A stretch of 64,000 nt of DNA, from assembly GCA_964551035.1 (NCBI GenBank), contig CAZKBK010000003.1:136373-200372 (forward strand), read 5' to 3'. Position 1 is the stretch's first letter; each line of letters begins with the position of its first letter. The DNA is from Chryseosolibacter sp964551035. Its GTDB lineage: Bacteria > Bacteroidota > Bacteroidia > Cytophagales > Cyclobacteriaceae. A model generated the notes under the pieces. It did no database searches and had not been told where the DNA came from. It was given only the letters and a program-made list of their open reading frames with translations. Below are positions 17,908 through 27,300 of the stretch, in pieces. A program made the translations under genes and the position numbers.

Positions 17908-19088
17908 GCAGCCTGCGCTGAGAGATTTTTGTTTTCTTTGTGTTCTCCCTTAACCTGGCGCTCCCAGGCGTGGTCTTGCTCGCCCCGACTCACGCTCAAT
18001 ACAATACCGATTGCCAGTCCGGTAAACACCATCGACGTCCCGCCCATGGAAATAAATGGCAGCGGTTGTCCCGTGATCGGGCCGAGGCCTACCACGACGC
18101 CCATGTTGATCATTGCCTGGCAGACGATGTCGAAACACAATCCCGCGGACAGCAACCCTCCGAATGCCCGCTCACTGTTATAGGCCCCCTTCATGCCGCG
18201 ATGAAGCAGGACCAGGTAAAGGATCAATACGACCGCGCCTCCAATCATTCCATATTCCTCAATAAGGATGGCAAAAATGAAGTCGGCGTAAGGGTTAGGA
18301 AGAATGTTGCGTTGATCACTGTTGCCGGGCCCTTTTCCCGTGAGTCCGCCTGTGGCAATGGCGATGTAGCCGTGCTTCGCCTGAAACTGTGGTTCTTTTT
18401 CTCCCTGAACAAAAGCGACATAGTCGTTGATGCGGGAAACCATTGTTCCGCCGCGCACGCCGAATTTAAAGGCAAGCGCGCCGAACAGTATACCAACGAA
18501 GAACAACATGGCCAGGTATTTCATCGGCACCCGGCCGATAAACATGATCAGCATGCAGGTGACGAGCAGCAGGATGGCCGAAGACATGTTCGTCAATGCG
18601 ATCAGCCCGCAGATCGTGCCACACCAGAACAACATCGGTATGAGCGATTCTTTGATGTCATCAATATTCTGTTGACGTTTGGAAAGCATGCTGGCAAGAT
18701 TCACGATGAGCGCCAGGCTGGCGAAGTCGGAGGGCTGGAACGATCCGACGATCGGAACCTGTATCCATCGCGCGGCGTCGTTGATAGTGGTTCCGTGGAT
18801 GAACGTGTAGATCAGCAAAGGAATGCTTGCATAGAGGGCAAAGCGCGACAGCCGTGAATAGTACCGATAGTCGATCTTGTGCGCGAACCACATGGCGGCC
18901 AGCCCCACCATCACGTGGAGCGTGTGCTTGAACAGGTAGGCCTCGGGCGTCTTCGTCTGCTTGAATGCCAATGTGCCGATCGAGCTGTATACCACCAGGA
19001 TGCTGATCATCGACAAAGCGAAAACAACCGCCCAGATCACCCGGTCGCCCTGCAGGTTGTTGTCGGTCCATTCCTTCAGTTTCTTCAT
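17904..19088 (-). CDS. ftsW: Lipid II polymerase FtsW
   Basis: 394 residues with about ten membrane segments, a SEDS-family peptidoglycan glycosyltransferase that works with FtsI at the septum. Family landmarks include the DDAARWIQVPIVGSFQPSDFA-like loop (here NDAARWIQVP) that carries the SEDS signature, KHGYIAIATGGLTGKGPGNS and the C-terminal GQPLPFISMGGTSM segment. The position between murD and murG, overlapping both by 4 nt, supports FtsW rather than RodA. Confidence 0.95.
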   Translation of the reverse strand: MKKLKEWTDNNLQGDRVIWAVVFALSMISILVVYSSIGTLAFKQTKTPEAYLFKHTLHVMVGLAAMWFAHKIDYRYYSRLSRFALYASIPLLIYTFIHGTTINDAARWIQVPIVGSFQPSDFASLALIVNLASMLSKRQQNIDDIKESLIPMLFWCGTICGLIALTNMSSAILLLVTCMLIMFIGRVPMKYLAMLFFVGILFGALAFKFGVRGGTMVSRINDYVAFVQGEKEPQFQAKHGYIAIATGGLTGKGPGNSDQRNILPNPYADFIFAILIEEYGMIGGAVVLILYLVLLHRGMKGAYNSERAFGGLLSAGLCFDIVCQAMINMGVVVGLGPITGQPLPFISMGGTSMVFTGLAIGIVLSVSRGEQDHAWERQVKGEHKENKNLSAQAA

Positions 19089-20452
19089 ATCGGTTGTTTT
19101 TCAATTTCACCCCTGAGTTCCTGCACCGCCTGACGGAACTGGTTGCCCCGGTCTTCGTAGTTCCTGAACAAGTCAAAACTCGCGCATGCCGGCGAAAGCA
19201 GTACCACATCGCCTTGCTGCGCCGCCTCCAGTGCCATCCTTACCAGGTCGGTCACGCGTACGGTTTCCATGATCTTTGGAACAACACCCGTGAACGCCTC
19301 CCTCAACTTTGAGTTATCTTTTCCCAGGCAGATCAAAGCGCGGACTTTCTTGCGCACTTCCTCTTTGATAATCGAATAATCATTACCCTTATCGATGCCA
19401 CCGGCGATCCATACCAGCGGTTGCGTGTAGCTACCCAGGGCGTATACAACGGAGTCGACATTGGTGGCTTTCGAATCATTGACAAATTCGATCCCCTTGA
19501 TCACGCCGACCGACTCCAGTCGGTGGGGTGCGTTTCTGAACGTCTTCAGCCCTTCCCGGATGTTTTCGACGGTGACGCCAGCCAGGCGGGCTGCGGAAAC
19601 AGCGGCCATGGTGTTGATGAGGTTGTGCGGACCTTTCAGCGTGGTGTCGTTTTGCTCAATATCAAAGGCATCGTCGCCAACGCGGAATTGCATCGTTGTC
19701 CCGACCGCCCTAACGCGCGTTCCTGACGAAGCATCCAACGAAATGGCCTCCTGCCGGGGAACCACGGAGCGTGTTATCATTTCGCGCGCGATGATCGTGT
19801 CGTCGGCATAATAGATGAAGTGTTGCTGCGGTTCCATGTTTCGAATGATCTGGAACTTGGAATTCACGTAATTCTGCAGATTGTACGCGTACCGGTCGAG
19901 GTGATCGGGGGTGATGTTAAGCAGAATGGCGACGTCGGGTTTGAACGTCTCGATTCCGTCGATCTGGAAACTGCTCATCTCAATCACATACCAGTCATGC
20001 CGACCGGCGGCAACTTGCCGGGCCATGCTCGAGCCGACATTGCCGGCAAGCGCAACGTTCAATCCCGCGTGTTTCATCAGATGCCAGGTCAGCAACGTCG
20101 TTGTCGTTTTTCCATTGGTACCCGTGATGGCAATAATCCGGCTATCGTCCACGTAGCGAAAGGCGAATTCGATCTCGTCAATGACGGAAATGCCGGCGTT
20201 TCTGACCGTCTGCACAATCGCGGCCTTTTCGGGGATACCCGGGCTCTTGATCACCAGGCTCGACTGCAAAATGCGCTCCTCCGAATGGGCACCCGATTCA
20301 AACGCAATGTCGTGACGGGACAGTTCGTCCCGGTGCGCTTCTTTGATCATGCCCTGATCAGAAACAAAGACGTCCCATCCCCTTGCCTTTGCCAGCAAGG
20401 CAGCGCCGGTACCGCTTTCTCCAGCCCCCAATATCGTCAGGTGTTCACTCAT
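19085..20452 (-). CDS. murD: UDP-N-acetylmuramoylalanine--D-glutamate ligase MurD
   Basis: 455 residues. It adds D-Glu to UDP-MurNAc-L-Ala in the cytoplasm. The UDP-binding N-domain starts LTILGAGESGTGAALLA. The ATP loop is GTNGKTTT (residues 111-118). NITPDHLDRY, APHRLE, FVNDSKATN and the terminal LLSPACASFDLFRNYEDRG block are typical of MurD. It overlaps mraY and ftsW by 4 nt each. Confidence 0.96.
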   Translation of the reverse strand: MSEHLTILGAGESGTGAALLAKARGWDVFVSDQGMIKEAHRDELSRHDIAFESGAHSEERILQSSLVIKSPGIPEKAAIVQTVRNAGISVIDEIEFAFRYVDDSRIIAITGTNGKTTTTLLTWHLMKHAGLNVALAGNVGSSMARQVAAGRHDWYVIEMSSFQIDGIETFKPDVAILLNITPDHLDRYAYNLQNYVNSKFQIIRNMEPQQHFIYYADDTIIAREMITRSVVPRQEAISLDASSGTRVRAVGTTMQFRVGDDAFDIEQNDTTLKGPHNLINTMAAVSAARLAGVTVENIREGLKTFRNAPHRLESVGVIKGIEFVNDSKATNVDSVVYALGSYTQPLVWIAGGIDKGNDYSIIKEEVRKKVRALICLGKDNSKLREAFTGVVPKIMETVRVTDLVRMALEAAQQGDVVLLSPACASFDLFRNYEDRGNQFRQAVQELRGEIEKQPI

Positions 20453-21681
20453 CGAAGTTTCAGCGTTGCAAGGGTTGCGATGGCCAACAGTATTCCTACG
20501 ATCCAGAAGCGTGTCACGATCTTCGCTTCCGGAATATTTTTCTTTTGATAATGATGGTGCAGCGGCGACATCAGGAATATCCTCCTTCCCTCGCCAAATT
20601 TCTTTTTCGTGTACTTAAACCACCCGACCTGGATCATGACCGACAGGTTCTCGATCAGGAAGATTCCGCAAAGGACCGGGATCAATAGCTCCTTTCTCAC
20701 GGCCAAAGCGAGCACGGCGATAACGCCACCCAGGGTAAGGCTCCCCGTGTCGCCCATGAATACTTGCGCGGGGTACGCGTTGTACCAGAGAAAGCCCAGG
20801 CATGCCCCGACAAAGGCGGTGCAGAATATCACCACCTCCGACAGGTTGGGAATGTACATGATGTTCAAATAGTTGCTGAAGTCGATACGACCCGAAAGGT
20901 ACGCCAGGATGGCGATGGCCATTCCGATGATGCCGGACGTTCCCGCAGCCAGGCCGTCAATTCCGTCGGTGATGTTCGCTCCATTGGATACAGCCGTCAC
21001 GACAATAATCACCACGAGCGTGTAAATGATCCAGGTATAGTCATTGGGAATAAAGGCCAGAATGTTGTTGTAATCGAGTTCATTGTTCTTGAAGAACGGC
21101 ACCGTCGTCTTCATGGATTTCACATCCCGGAATTGTTGGGTTTCAAGCGCTTCCTGTTCAGCTTCCGCCCGCTGTATGGCGGAGACCTCGGCGGCAGGCA
21201 CGACTTCCCGCACCACGACCTCTTCACTGAAATACAAGGTCAATCCGACAATTAACCCGAGGCCTACCTGCCCTACGATCTTGAATTTACCTGCGAGGCC
21301 CTGTTTGTCTTTCTTGAATACCTTGATGTAATCGTCAAGAAATCCGATCAGCCCAAGCCATACCGTAGCGATGATCAGAAGGATGACGTAGACGTTGTCG
21401 ATCCGGGCGAACAAAAGGGTCGGTACGAGGATCGCCGCGATGATGATCAGGCCACCCATGGTTGGCGTGCCCTTCTTCGACATTTGCCCCTCCAATCCGA
21501 GATCGCGGATATCCTCGCCCACCTGCTTGCGCCTCAGAAAGTTGATCAGGCTTTTACCAAAGGTGATCGTGATCAGCAGGGAAAAGAACGCCGCCATTCC
21601 CGCGCGGAAGGAAATGTATTGAAACACCCCTGCTCCGGGAAAATCAAGTTTGTCGAGATAGTCAAAAATATAGTACAGCAT
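20449..21681 (-). CDS. mraY: Phospho-N-acetylmuramoyl-pentapeptide-transferase MraY
   Basis: 410 residues, about ten membrane segments. It forms lipid I from UDP-MurNAc-pentapeptide and undecaprenyl phosphate. Conserved blocks are GTPTMGGLII, the FLDDYIKVFKKDKQGL Asp motif, NGANITDGIDGLAAG, FMGDTGSL and PLHHHYQKK. It is longer than the roughly 360 residues of E. coli because of an insert of about 45 residues (near 175-220, Glu/Ala-rich) between membrane segments. The murE stop lies 48 nt upstream of its start, where many bacteria have murF. Confidence 0.95.
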   Translation of the reverse strand: MLYYIFDYLDKLDFPGAGVFQYISFRAGMAAFFSLLITITFGKSLINFLRRKQVGEDIRDLGLEGQMSKKGTPTMGGLIIIAAILVPTLLFARIDNVYVILLIIATVWLGLIGFLDDYIKVFKKDKQGLAGKFKIVGQVGLGLIVGLTLYFSEEVVVREVVPAAEVSAIQRAEAEQEALETQQFRDVKSMKTTVPFFKNNELDYNNILAFIPNDYTWIIYTLVVIIVVTAVSNGANITDGIDGLAAGTSGIIGMAIAILAYLSGRIDFSNYLNIMYIPNLSEVVIFCTAFVGACLGFLWYNAYPAQVFMGDTGSLTLGGVIAVLALAVRKELLIPVLCGIFLIENLSVMIQVGWFKYTKKKFGEGRRIFLMSPLHHHYQKKNIPEAKIVTRFWIVGILLAIATLATLKLR

Positions 21682-21729
21682 CCTTTAAGTCATTTCAGTT
21701 TCAAACCCCGAACCCCTCATCGCATACTT

Positions 21730-23196
21730 TCAGTTTGAAAACATTTTCAGCATCCTCACAAGCACCTCGCGGTCGTCGAAGTCATGCCTGATGCCTTTGA
21801 TTTCCTGGTACGTTTCATGGCCCTTGCCCGCCACAAGCACGATGTCTTTCTCCTTCGCCAGCATGCAGGCCGTTTTTATCGCTTCCTCGCGGTCGGCCAG
21901 GACAATGGTCTTTTTTGCTTCCGTCGGCATGATACCCGCCTGCATGTCCCTGATAATCTCCATCGGATCCTCATCGCGGGGATTGTCGGAAGTCAACACC
22001 ACCTTGTCGCTCATTCTGCACGCGATCGAGGCCATCAGCGGTCGTTTCGTTTTATCACGGTTGCCCCCGCACCCGACTACCGTGATCACCTGTTCCTGTC
22101 CCGTCCTGAAATGCCCGATCGTTTCCAACACGTTCTTCAGCGCGTCGGGGGTGTGGGCATAGTCGACGATAGCCGTGAACTTCGAGCCCGGGGCAACCAG
22201 TTCAAACCTCCCCGGCGCACCCGCAAGCGATGAAAGGTGGGTGAGTACATCGTTGGGGTCCTCCCCCAGCAACACCGCGGTACCGTACACGCCCAGCAGA
22301 TTGTAGGCATTGAAATCGCCAATCATCTTGAACCACACACTTTGTCCTTCGATGTCAAGTTCCAGGCCCTCGATGGTATTGGTCATGATCTTCGCCTTGA
22401 AGTCCACCATCTTCTTGAGGCCGAACGAATGCTTTTTCGCTTTTGTGTTCTGCATCATCACCATCCCCCTTTTGTCGTCGGCATTCACAAGCGCAAAGGC
22501 GTCGGTTCCGAGGCTATCGAAAAAGCGTTTTTTTGCCTTGATGTAATTTTCAAAAGTCTTGTGGTAGTCCAGGTGGTCGTGCGTGATGTTCGTGAACACC
22601 GCGCCTGCGAACGTCAGTCCCGCAATCCGCTCTTGCTCCACCGCGTGGGAACTCACCTCCATGAACGCAAATTCGCAATGCGCCTGCACCATGTCGCTCA
22701 AAAGTTGATTGAGCGCCACCGGGTCGGGTGTCGTGTGGGTCGCCGGAACGACCTGATCGACGATACGATTTTCCACCGTCGAGAGCATTCCGGTTCGGTA
22801 TCCCAACCGGCTGAAAAGCTGATATAACAAGGTTACCGTTGTGGTTTTGCCGTTCGTGCCGGTAACGCCCACGAGTTTGAGGCGCGCTGCGGGATTCCCG
22901 AAATAATTCGCTGCGATGATACCCAACGCCTGCGCGCTGTTCTTCACCGTCACGTAGGTCACCGATTCATGTATTGCGTCGGGCAGTCGCTCCGAGACGA
23001 TCACCGTGGCGCCCAGTTCGATGGCTTTGTCGATAAAATCATGCCCATCGGACGACGTTCCTTTCACGGCCACGAACATGAACCCCCGCCGCAATTTGCG
23101 CGAGTCAAACGCAATCCCTTCCACGCCCGCATTCATATCGCCGTAGGACGCGGTCAATGACACTTTATACAATATGTCTTTCAGCTCGTGCTTCAT
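21730..23196 (-). CDS. murE: UDP-MurNAc-L-Ala-D-Glu--2,6-diaminopimelate ligase MurE
   Basis: 488 residues. It adds the third residue of the stem peptide. The ATP loop is GTNGKTTT (residues 113-120), with FMEVSSHAVEQERI and YAHTPDALKNVL also typical. The substrate motif reads DNPRDEDP near residue 400. DNPR is the signature of meso-diaminopimelate ligases, so the peptidoglycan is predicted to be the DAP type. The start is adjacent to the ftsI stop, with no gap. Confidence 0.96.
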   Translation of the reverse strand: MKHELKDILYKVSLTASYGDMNAGVEGIAFDSRKLRRGFMFVAVKGTSSDGHDFIDKAIELGATVIVSERLPDAIHESVTYVTVKNSAQALGIIAANYFGNPAARLKLVGVTGTNGKTTTVTLLYQLFSRLGYRTGMLSTVENRIVDQVVPATHTTPDPVALNQLLSDMVQAHCEFAFMEVSSHAVEQERIAGLTFAGAVFTNITHDHLDYHKTFENYIKAKKRFFDSLGTDAFALVNADDKRGMVMMQNTKAKKHSFGLKKMVDFKAKIMTNTIEGLELDIEGQSVWFKMIGDFNAYNLLGVYGTAVLLGEDPNDVLTHLSSLAGAPGRFELVAPGSKFTAIVDYAHTPDALKNVLETIGHFRTGQEQVITVVGCGGNRDKTKRPLMASIACRMSDKVVLTSDNPRDEDPMEIIRDMQAGIMPTEAKKTIVLADREEAIKTACMLAKEKDIVLVAGKGHETYQEIKGIRHDFDDREVLVRMLKMFSN

Positions 23197-25284
23197 CTAT
23201 CCCAACCTGATAAAAATCCGATCTCCTTTACTGATGCGTTCGCCCGCCCTCAACGACTGCGCTTTCACACGGCCGTGCCCTTCGTAGGAAACCCGGAGGC
23301 CGGCGGATTCCAGCAGGTAAATCGCGTCGCGAAAGGTCATGCCGCTGACGTTGGGCACAATGTTCTTTCCGCCAACATTGGTTTTCCAGTTCACTTCATT
23401 TCCGTTACGCGACGAGCGAACCCATTGGTCGTCGGTAAGGGAACGTGTCTGGATACCGAGCTCCTCGCACAGCATCGCCAATTCCTCGCGATATCCCGCG
23501 CGAATCACGGGCAGTATATCACTGTTAACGGTGACTTCCGGCATGGGCTCATGCAGGCTGATGTCCCTGGCGTAGATGTTGTCTGCAATCTCTTTGAACA
23601 CGGGCGCCGCGACGTTGCTCCCGTACTGATACCATCCCCTCGGGTTTTTGATCAGCACGATCGCACTGTAGCGCGGGTTGTGCGCCGGAAAGTAGCCTAC
23701 AAAAGAAGTGATGTATTTTTTCGTGTACCTGCCATTCTCCAGGATCTGCGCCGTCCCGGTCTTTCCGGCAATCCGATAATGCGTGCCGCGAATGTTTTTT
23801 GCAGTACCATTTTCAACCACACCTTCGAGAAGGGTCTTGAGTTGCGCAAGCGTTTTTGAGGAACATATTTTTCCGTTGAGCACTTCCGTTTCAAATGTTT
23901 CCTCGGTCTCGTCGGCTCTGCGTATTGCCCGGACAAAAATCGGTTTGATCATCTTACCTTCGTTGGCGACGGCGTTATAAAGGGCAAGCGTATGCAACGG
24001 CGTAATTTCAAAGCCGTAGCCATGGGCCATCCACGGCAGGCTGATGCCGCTCCATCCCTTGTCACCCGGACGCTTTATGCGGGGCATGGGTTCACCGACA
24101 ATCTGAATGCCCAGCGGCCGGGACAACTTCAGCCGGTCGATGTAGTCGACAAATTGTTCAGGGCGCAGACCGAAATGTTTGTCCACAAGTTTTGCCATGG
24201 CGACGTTAGAAGAGTGTTCAAACGCTTCCTTCACGGTGATCTTTCCAAGTCCGCCCTCTTCGTGGTCGCGCACGGTATTGTTGTAAAACATAAACTCCCC
24301 GTTCCCGGTATCGATGCTGTCTGCGAGGTCAACGTTGGTGTCCTCGAGCAGCGCCATCATGGTTACAAGTTTAAAGGTTGAACCGGGTTCGAATAAGCGG
24401 GCGGCTGCAAAATTGAATTTTTCAGAAAAGTTGCCGCGGCCATCGCTGCTCAGATTCGAGATCGCTTTCACTTCACCGGTGTTCACCTCCATAACGACCA
24501 CCAGCCCGTCATCCGCGTTGTGCTTTTCCATCGCGCTGTGCAGCGCAGTTTCGGCGACATCCTGCAGGTTAATGTCCAGCGTGGTTTCCAGATCAAGACC
24601 GTTTACCGCCTTGATGTTTTTCGCGTCAAAGACCGGCTTCCACACGCCACCGGCGATCTTCTGATAGTAGGCATAGCCATCCTGTCCACCGAGTTCATCG
24701 TTGAAGCTGTATTCGAGCCCCACACCTTTTTCATTTTCATTCACATACCCGATTGTCCGGCTGCTAAGATTTGAAAACGGCCTGTATCGTATGTCGACTT
24801 TCTCAAAGATCACACCCCCTCCGAGCCTGCCTTCACGGAAGATCGGCCAGGTGGTCATTTCCTTTTTTTCCTGGTAGTCGATTTTTGCGCGGTTAAGGAC
24901 CATGTACTGCCGGCCGGCAGCGCGGGCATCGCGCAACATTTGTCGATACTCCCGCGCCGAGCGGTCGCCAAAGAAACCCGCCAAATGAAGGGAGAGCGAG
25001 TCGATGCCCTCGTTAAACACTTCGTTCTTTGGCTGGGTGGCGTCGAAGGCCACACGGTAAAATGGCAGCGACGTGGCGAGCAAACTTCCGTTGTCGGAAT
25101 AGATATTGCCGCGCGTCGCCTTTACCCGCTTATAGTCAAAAGAGATACGCTCACCCATCGCTGCCCATTTTGACCCTTCGACAAATTGTAAATGGCCGAT
25201 GCGTGCCGCCACGGCAATAGCGAAAAGCACCACCGCCAGGAACGCGATCCTAACTCTTAATAATATGGATTTCTTAATATTCAC
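23197..25284 (-). CDS. ftsI: Septal penicillin-binding protein FtsI (PBP3-like) with PASTA domain
   Basis: 695 residues. A class B transpeptidase that crosslinks septal peptidoglycan. One membrane anchor (about 8-28) is followed by the PBP dimerisation domain (about 50-220) and the transpeptidase domain with all three active-site motifs: S302-T-F-K, S358-S-N and K508-T-G. The last 65 residues (VPNVSGMTFRDAIYLLESAGLRVSYEGHGRV) form one PASTA repeat, common in Bacteroidota FtsI and absent in E. coli. It overlaps the ftsL-like gene by 11 nt and abuts murE. Confidence 0.95.
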   Translation of the reverse strand: MNIKKSILLRVRIAFLAVVLFAIAVAARIGHLQFVEGSKWAAMGERISFDYKRVKATRGNIYSDNGSLLATSLPFYRVAFDATQPKNEVFNEGIDSLSLHLAGFFGDRSAREYRQMLRDARAAGRQYMVLNRAKIDYQEKKEMTTWPIFREGRLGGGVIFEKVDIRYRPFSNLSSRTIGYVNENEKGVGLEYSFNDELGGQDGYAYYQKIAGGVWKPVFDAKNIKAVNGLDLETTLDINLQDVAETALHSAMEKHNADDGLVVVMEVNTGEVKAISNLSSDGRGNFSEKFNFAAARLFEPGSTFKLVTMMALLEDTNVDLADSIDTGNGEFMFYNNTVRDHEEGGLGKITVKEAFEHSSNVAMAKLVDKHFGLRPEQFVDYIDRLKLSRPLGIQIVGEPMPRIKRPGDKGWSGISLPWMAHGYGFEITPLHTLALYNAVANEGKMIKPIFVRAIRRADETEETFETEVLNGKICSSKTLAQLKTLLEGVVENGTAKNIRGTHYRIAGKTGTAQILENGRYTKKYITSFVGYFPAHNPRYSAIVLIKNPRGWYQYGSNVAAPVFKEIADNIYARDISLHEPMPEVTVNSDILPVIRAGYREELAMLCEELGIQTRSLTDDQWVRSSRNGNEVNWKTNVGGKNIVPNVSGMTFRDAIYLLESAGLRVSYEGHGRVKAQSLRAGERISKGDRIFIRLG

Positions 25285-25654
25285 CTTTCTCTACCTGAAT
25301 TTTTTCCGGCGGCTGGAGACTTTCCTTCAATCCATAGGGGCCCACCTTCCGCGCTACTTCCGACTGCTTCGAGGCAAACATCAGTTCTGCCTTCAGGGTA
25401 GTGTAGTCGGCCCGCAAGTCCTCTACCTCTGCCTGGATTTGATTGATCTTCCGTACCGTCTTCTCGGTGTAGTGCGTGTTCCCGATGTAGAGCAACCCGA
25501 GGAACATAACGAACAAAATTCGCGGCACATACTGCACCGGGAATCCTTCCTCGAAATAGCGCTCAAGCTTCAACCTGGTTTCAATCCCCGAAAAAACACT
25601 CCTCGAAGAAGCCGGCCGTTTTTCTTTTTCTATTCTGAACTTGTTTGCACTCAT
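25274..25654 (-). CDS. ftsL: FtsL-like cell division protein
   Basis: 126 residues. A basic cytoplasmic N-terminus of about 42 residues, one membrane segment (about 46-60, ILFVMFLGLLYIGNTH) and a coiled-coil-like region (about 62-105). This is the layout of FtsL, the divisome subunit that bridges FtsQ/FtsB and FtsWI. Sequence identity in this family is poor, so the call rests on topology and on position between rsmH (overlap 4 nt) and ftsI (overlap 11 nt). Confidence 0.8.
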   Translation of the reverse strand: MSANKFRIEKEKRPASSRSVFSGIETRLKLERYFEEGFPVQYVPRILFVMFLGLLYIGNTHYTEKTVRKINQIQAEVEDLRADYTTLKAELMFASKQSEVARKVGPYGLKESLQPPEKIQVEKGEY

Positions 25655-26556
25655 AGCTTCACGGCAATTCTAAGTTTTGCGCTGCGCGCCCGACTGTTCT
25701 TTTCGATCTCTTCCTCCGACGGCTCAATGGGCCGTTTCTTAAAAGCCTCGAAAGGCTTGATCTCGTTTCCATAGAGGTCTTTTTCGACATCACCAAACGT
25801 TTTTCCTTTGTTGATGTAGTTCTTCACCATTCTGTCTTCCAGGGAGTGGTACGACATGACGACGAGCCTTCCGCCGGGCGCCATCACTTCGCCGCACTGG
25901 TGCAAAAAGTTTTCAAGCGCTTTCATCTCGTCATTGACTTCGATGCGCAACGCCTGAAACACCTGGGCGAAGTATTTATTTTCTTTTCCCCTGGGAGCAA
26001 CTTCAGCAAGCGCGCTCTTCAGATCTCCGGTTCTGGAGAAGGGCCTGTGGACCCTTTCCTGGACAATTCTCCGCGCGGCTGTTCTGGCGTTCTTCAACTC
26101 GCCGTACATCCCGAAAATCCGGTGGAGTTTGTCTTCCGTATACCCGTTCAGAATGTCGGCGGCCGTTTTGTCTGTATTCCGATCCATACGCATGTCGAGC
26201 GGACCGTCGAACCGGGTTGAAAAACCCCGTTCCGGCGCATCGATCTGGTGTGACGAAATCCCCAGGTCGGCGAGCACGCCATCTGCTTGTGTTACTCCAT
26301 TCAGCTTCAGGTACCTTTGCAGATACATGAAGTTGGCATGACAAAATGTAAAAGAACGACTCTGTATCTTCTCCGCCTCACGTCTCGCGTCATCATCCTG
26401 GTCGAACGCGAGCAACCTTCCCCCCTTTATGTTTTCCAACATCCTCAGGCTGTGCCCTCCGCCACCAAATGTGGCATCGACGTACACGCCCTCGGGATTT
26501 ATGTTCAATGCCTCAATGCATTGTTCGAGCATTACCGGTTGATGGTACTTTGTCAT
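25651..26556 (-). CDS. rsmH: 16S rRNA (cytosine(1402)-N(4))-methyltransferase RsmH
   Basis: 301 residues from the ATG at 26556 (MTKYHQPVMLEQC); the longer frame to 26622 adds 22 basic residues not typical of the family. It methylates N4 of C1402 in the 16S rRNA P site. Diagnostic motifs are HQPVML, the SAM loop DATFGGGGHS, GVLADLGISSHQID (catalytic region), FSTRFDGPLDMRMD, and the C-terminal VMSYHSLEDRMVKN. It is the second gene of the dcw cluster, 128 nt after mraZ. Confidence 0.95.
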   Translation of the reverse strand: MTKYHQPVMLEQCIEALNINPEGVYVDATFGGGGHSLRMLENIKGGRLLAFDQDDDARREAEKIQSRSFTFCHANFMYLQRYLKLNGVTQADGVLADLGISSHQIDAPERGFSTRFDGPLDMRMDRNTDKTAADILNGYTEDKLHRIFGMYGELKNARTAARRIVQERVHRPFSRTGDLKSALAEVAPRGKENKYFAQVFQALRIEVNDEMKALENFLHQCGEVMAPGGRLVVMSYHSLEDRMVKNYINKGKTFGDVEKDLYGNEIKPFEAFKKRPIEPSEEEIEKNSRARSAKLRIAVKL

Positions 26557-26684
26557 CTTCTTGACTTCAAACGCCGGTCTCCGTTTTTCCCTGATTCGAA
26601 ATCTCCCCGCTTCCAGCCCCATCGCGCGACAAATCCGCTTCTGTTCATAGAGGTCCGGTCGCCGTCCACGATGAACCTCGCTTC

Positions 26685-27128
26685 TTATTCGTTTAAATAT
26701 TTCTCTGCAAGCTTCGACAACTCGGCCGGATCCTGTATCAGGTGTTTCTCATATATCGCTGGATTCCAGACCTCAACCTTGTTTCCCATTCCCACAAGGA
26801 TGACATCCTTTTCAATCCGGGCATAGGCGAGCATGTTCCTTGGAATAAGAAAGCGCCCGTTGTTGTCCAACTCCACGGTGACGACCCCGGAAAGAAAGTT
26901 GCGCTGAAGCTTCCGATACTCTTCGTTAAATTCGTTTAGCCCTGAAATTTTTGAGAAGACTTTCCTGAACTCCACCATCGGATAAAGTATGAGACACTGC
27001 TCGAAGCCGCGTCGAATCACGAGCTCATGACCGCCCCCCTCGGGCAGTTGAGCCTTGATCCGCGCAGGCAGAACCAATCTGCCCTTGGCGTCCAGCTTGC
27101 TCTCATATTCACTGGTGAAGAAAGTCAT
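26685..27128 (-). CDS. mraZ: Transcriptional regulator MraZ
   Basis: 147 residues. MraZ is a ring-forming DNA-binding protein that controls the dcw operon, including its own gene. Two tandem SpoVT/AbrB-like halves are seen: YESKLDAKGRLVLPARI (about 8-24) and VTVELDNNGRFLIPRNM (about 84-100), each with the DxxGR signature. The start is the ATG at 27128; the extension to 27179 runs into the promoter. Three GTGG boxes with 10-nt spacing lie upstream and overlap the promoter, so autoregulation is likely. Confidence 0.95.
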   Translation of the reverse strand: MTFFTSEYESKLDAKGRLVLPARIKAQLPEGGGHELVIRRGFEQCLILYPMVEFRKVFSKISGLNEFNEEYRKLQRNFLSGVVTVELDNNGRFLIPRNMLAYARIEKDVILVGMGNKVEVWNPAIYEKHLIQDPAELSKLAEKYLNE

Positions 27129-27176
27129 AGACGTAGTGGTTGTCTGTGTTTCCCCCTTGTGATGGGTACTCCTAAG

Positions 27177-27206
27177 CAAACATAAGTAAATTCATGCCAC
27201 TTTCAA
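27177..27206 (-). promoter_or_regulatory. mraZ (dcw) promoter
   Basis: On the minus strand, TTG (27206-27204), a 19-nt spacer and TATGTTTG (27184-27177) match the Bacteroidota consensus TTG-N19-TAnnTTTG. The start site would be near 27170, giving a leader of about 42 nt before the mraZ ATG. Confidence 0.7.
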
Positions 27207-27222
27207 CCACTTTAACCCACTT
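27196..27222 (-). promoter_or_regulatory. MraZ operator (three GTGG boxes, 10-nt period)
   Basis: On the minus strand AAAGTGG occurs three times at exact 10-nt intervals (complementary CCAC at 27197, 27207 and 27217). E. coli MraZ binds three TGGGN boxes separated by 5 nt, which is also a 10-nt period. The boxes span the -33 element, so bound MraZ would block polymerase. Confidence 0.75.
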
Positions 27223-27248
27223 TTTTGTATTTGGAGGCAAAACGGCAT

Positions 27249-27269
27249 AAAAAAGGCCGCTAATGCGGC
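27249..27269 (-). terminator. Terminator after the CoA-transferase gene
   Basis: On the minus strand GCCGC-ATTA-GCGGC is followed by CTTTTTT. It lies 30 nt after the stop at 27301 and separates that gene from the dcw promoter. Confidence 0.65.
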
Positions 27270-27300
27270 ACAATCCAATAGTAGACCGGCAAGAATCCGT

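Noticed and set aside
17347..18857. Two long plus-strand frames opposite murG and ftsW
   Set aside because: Shadows of the dcw genes; sequences are low-complexity and unlike any protein family.
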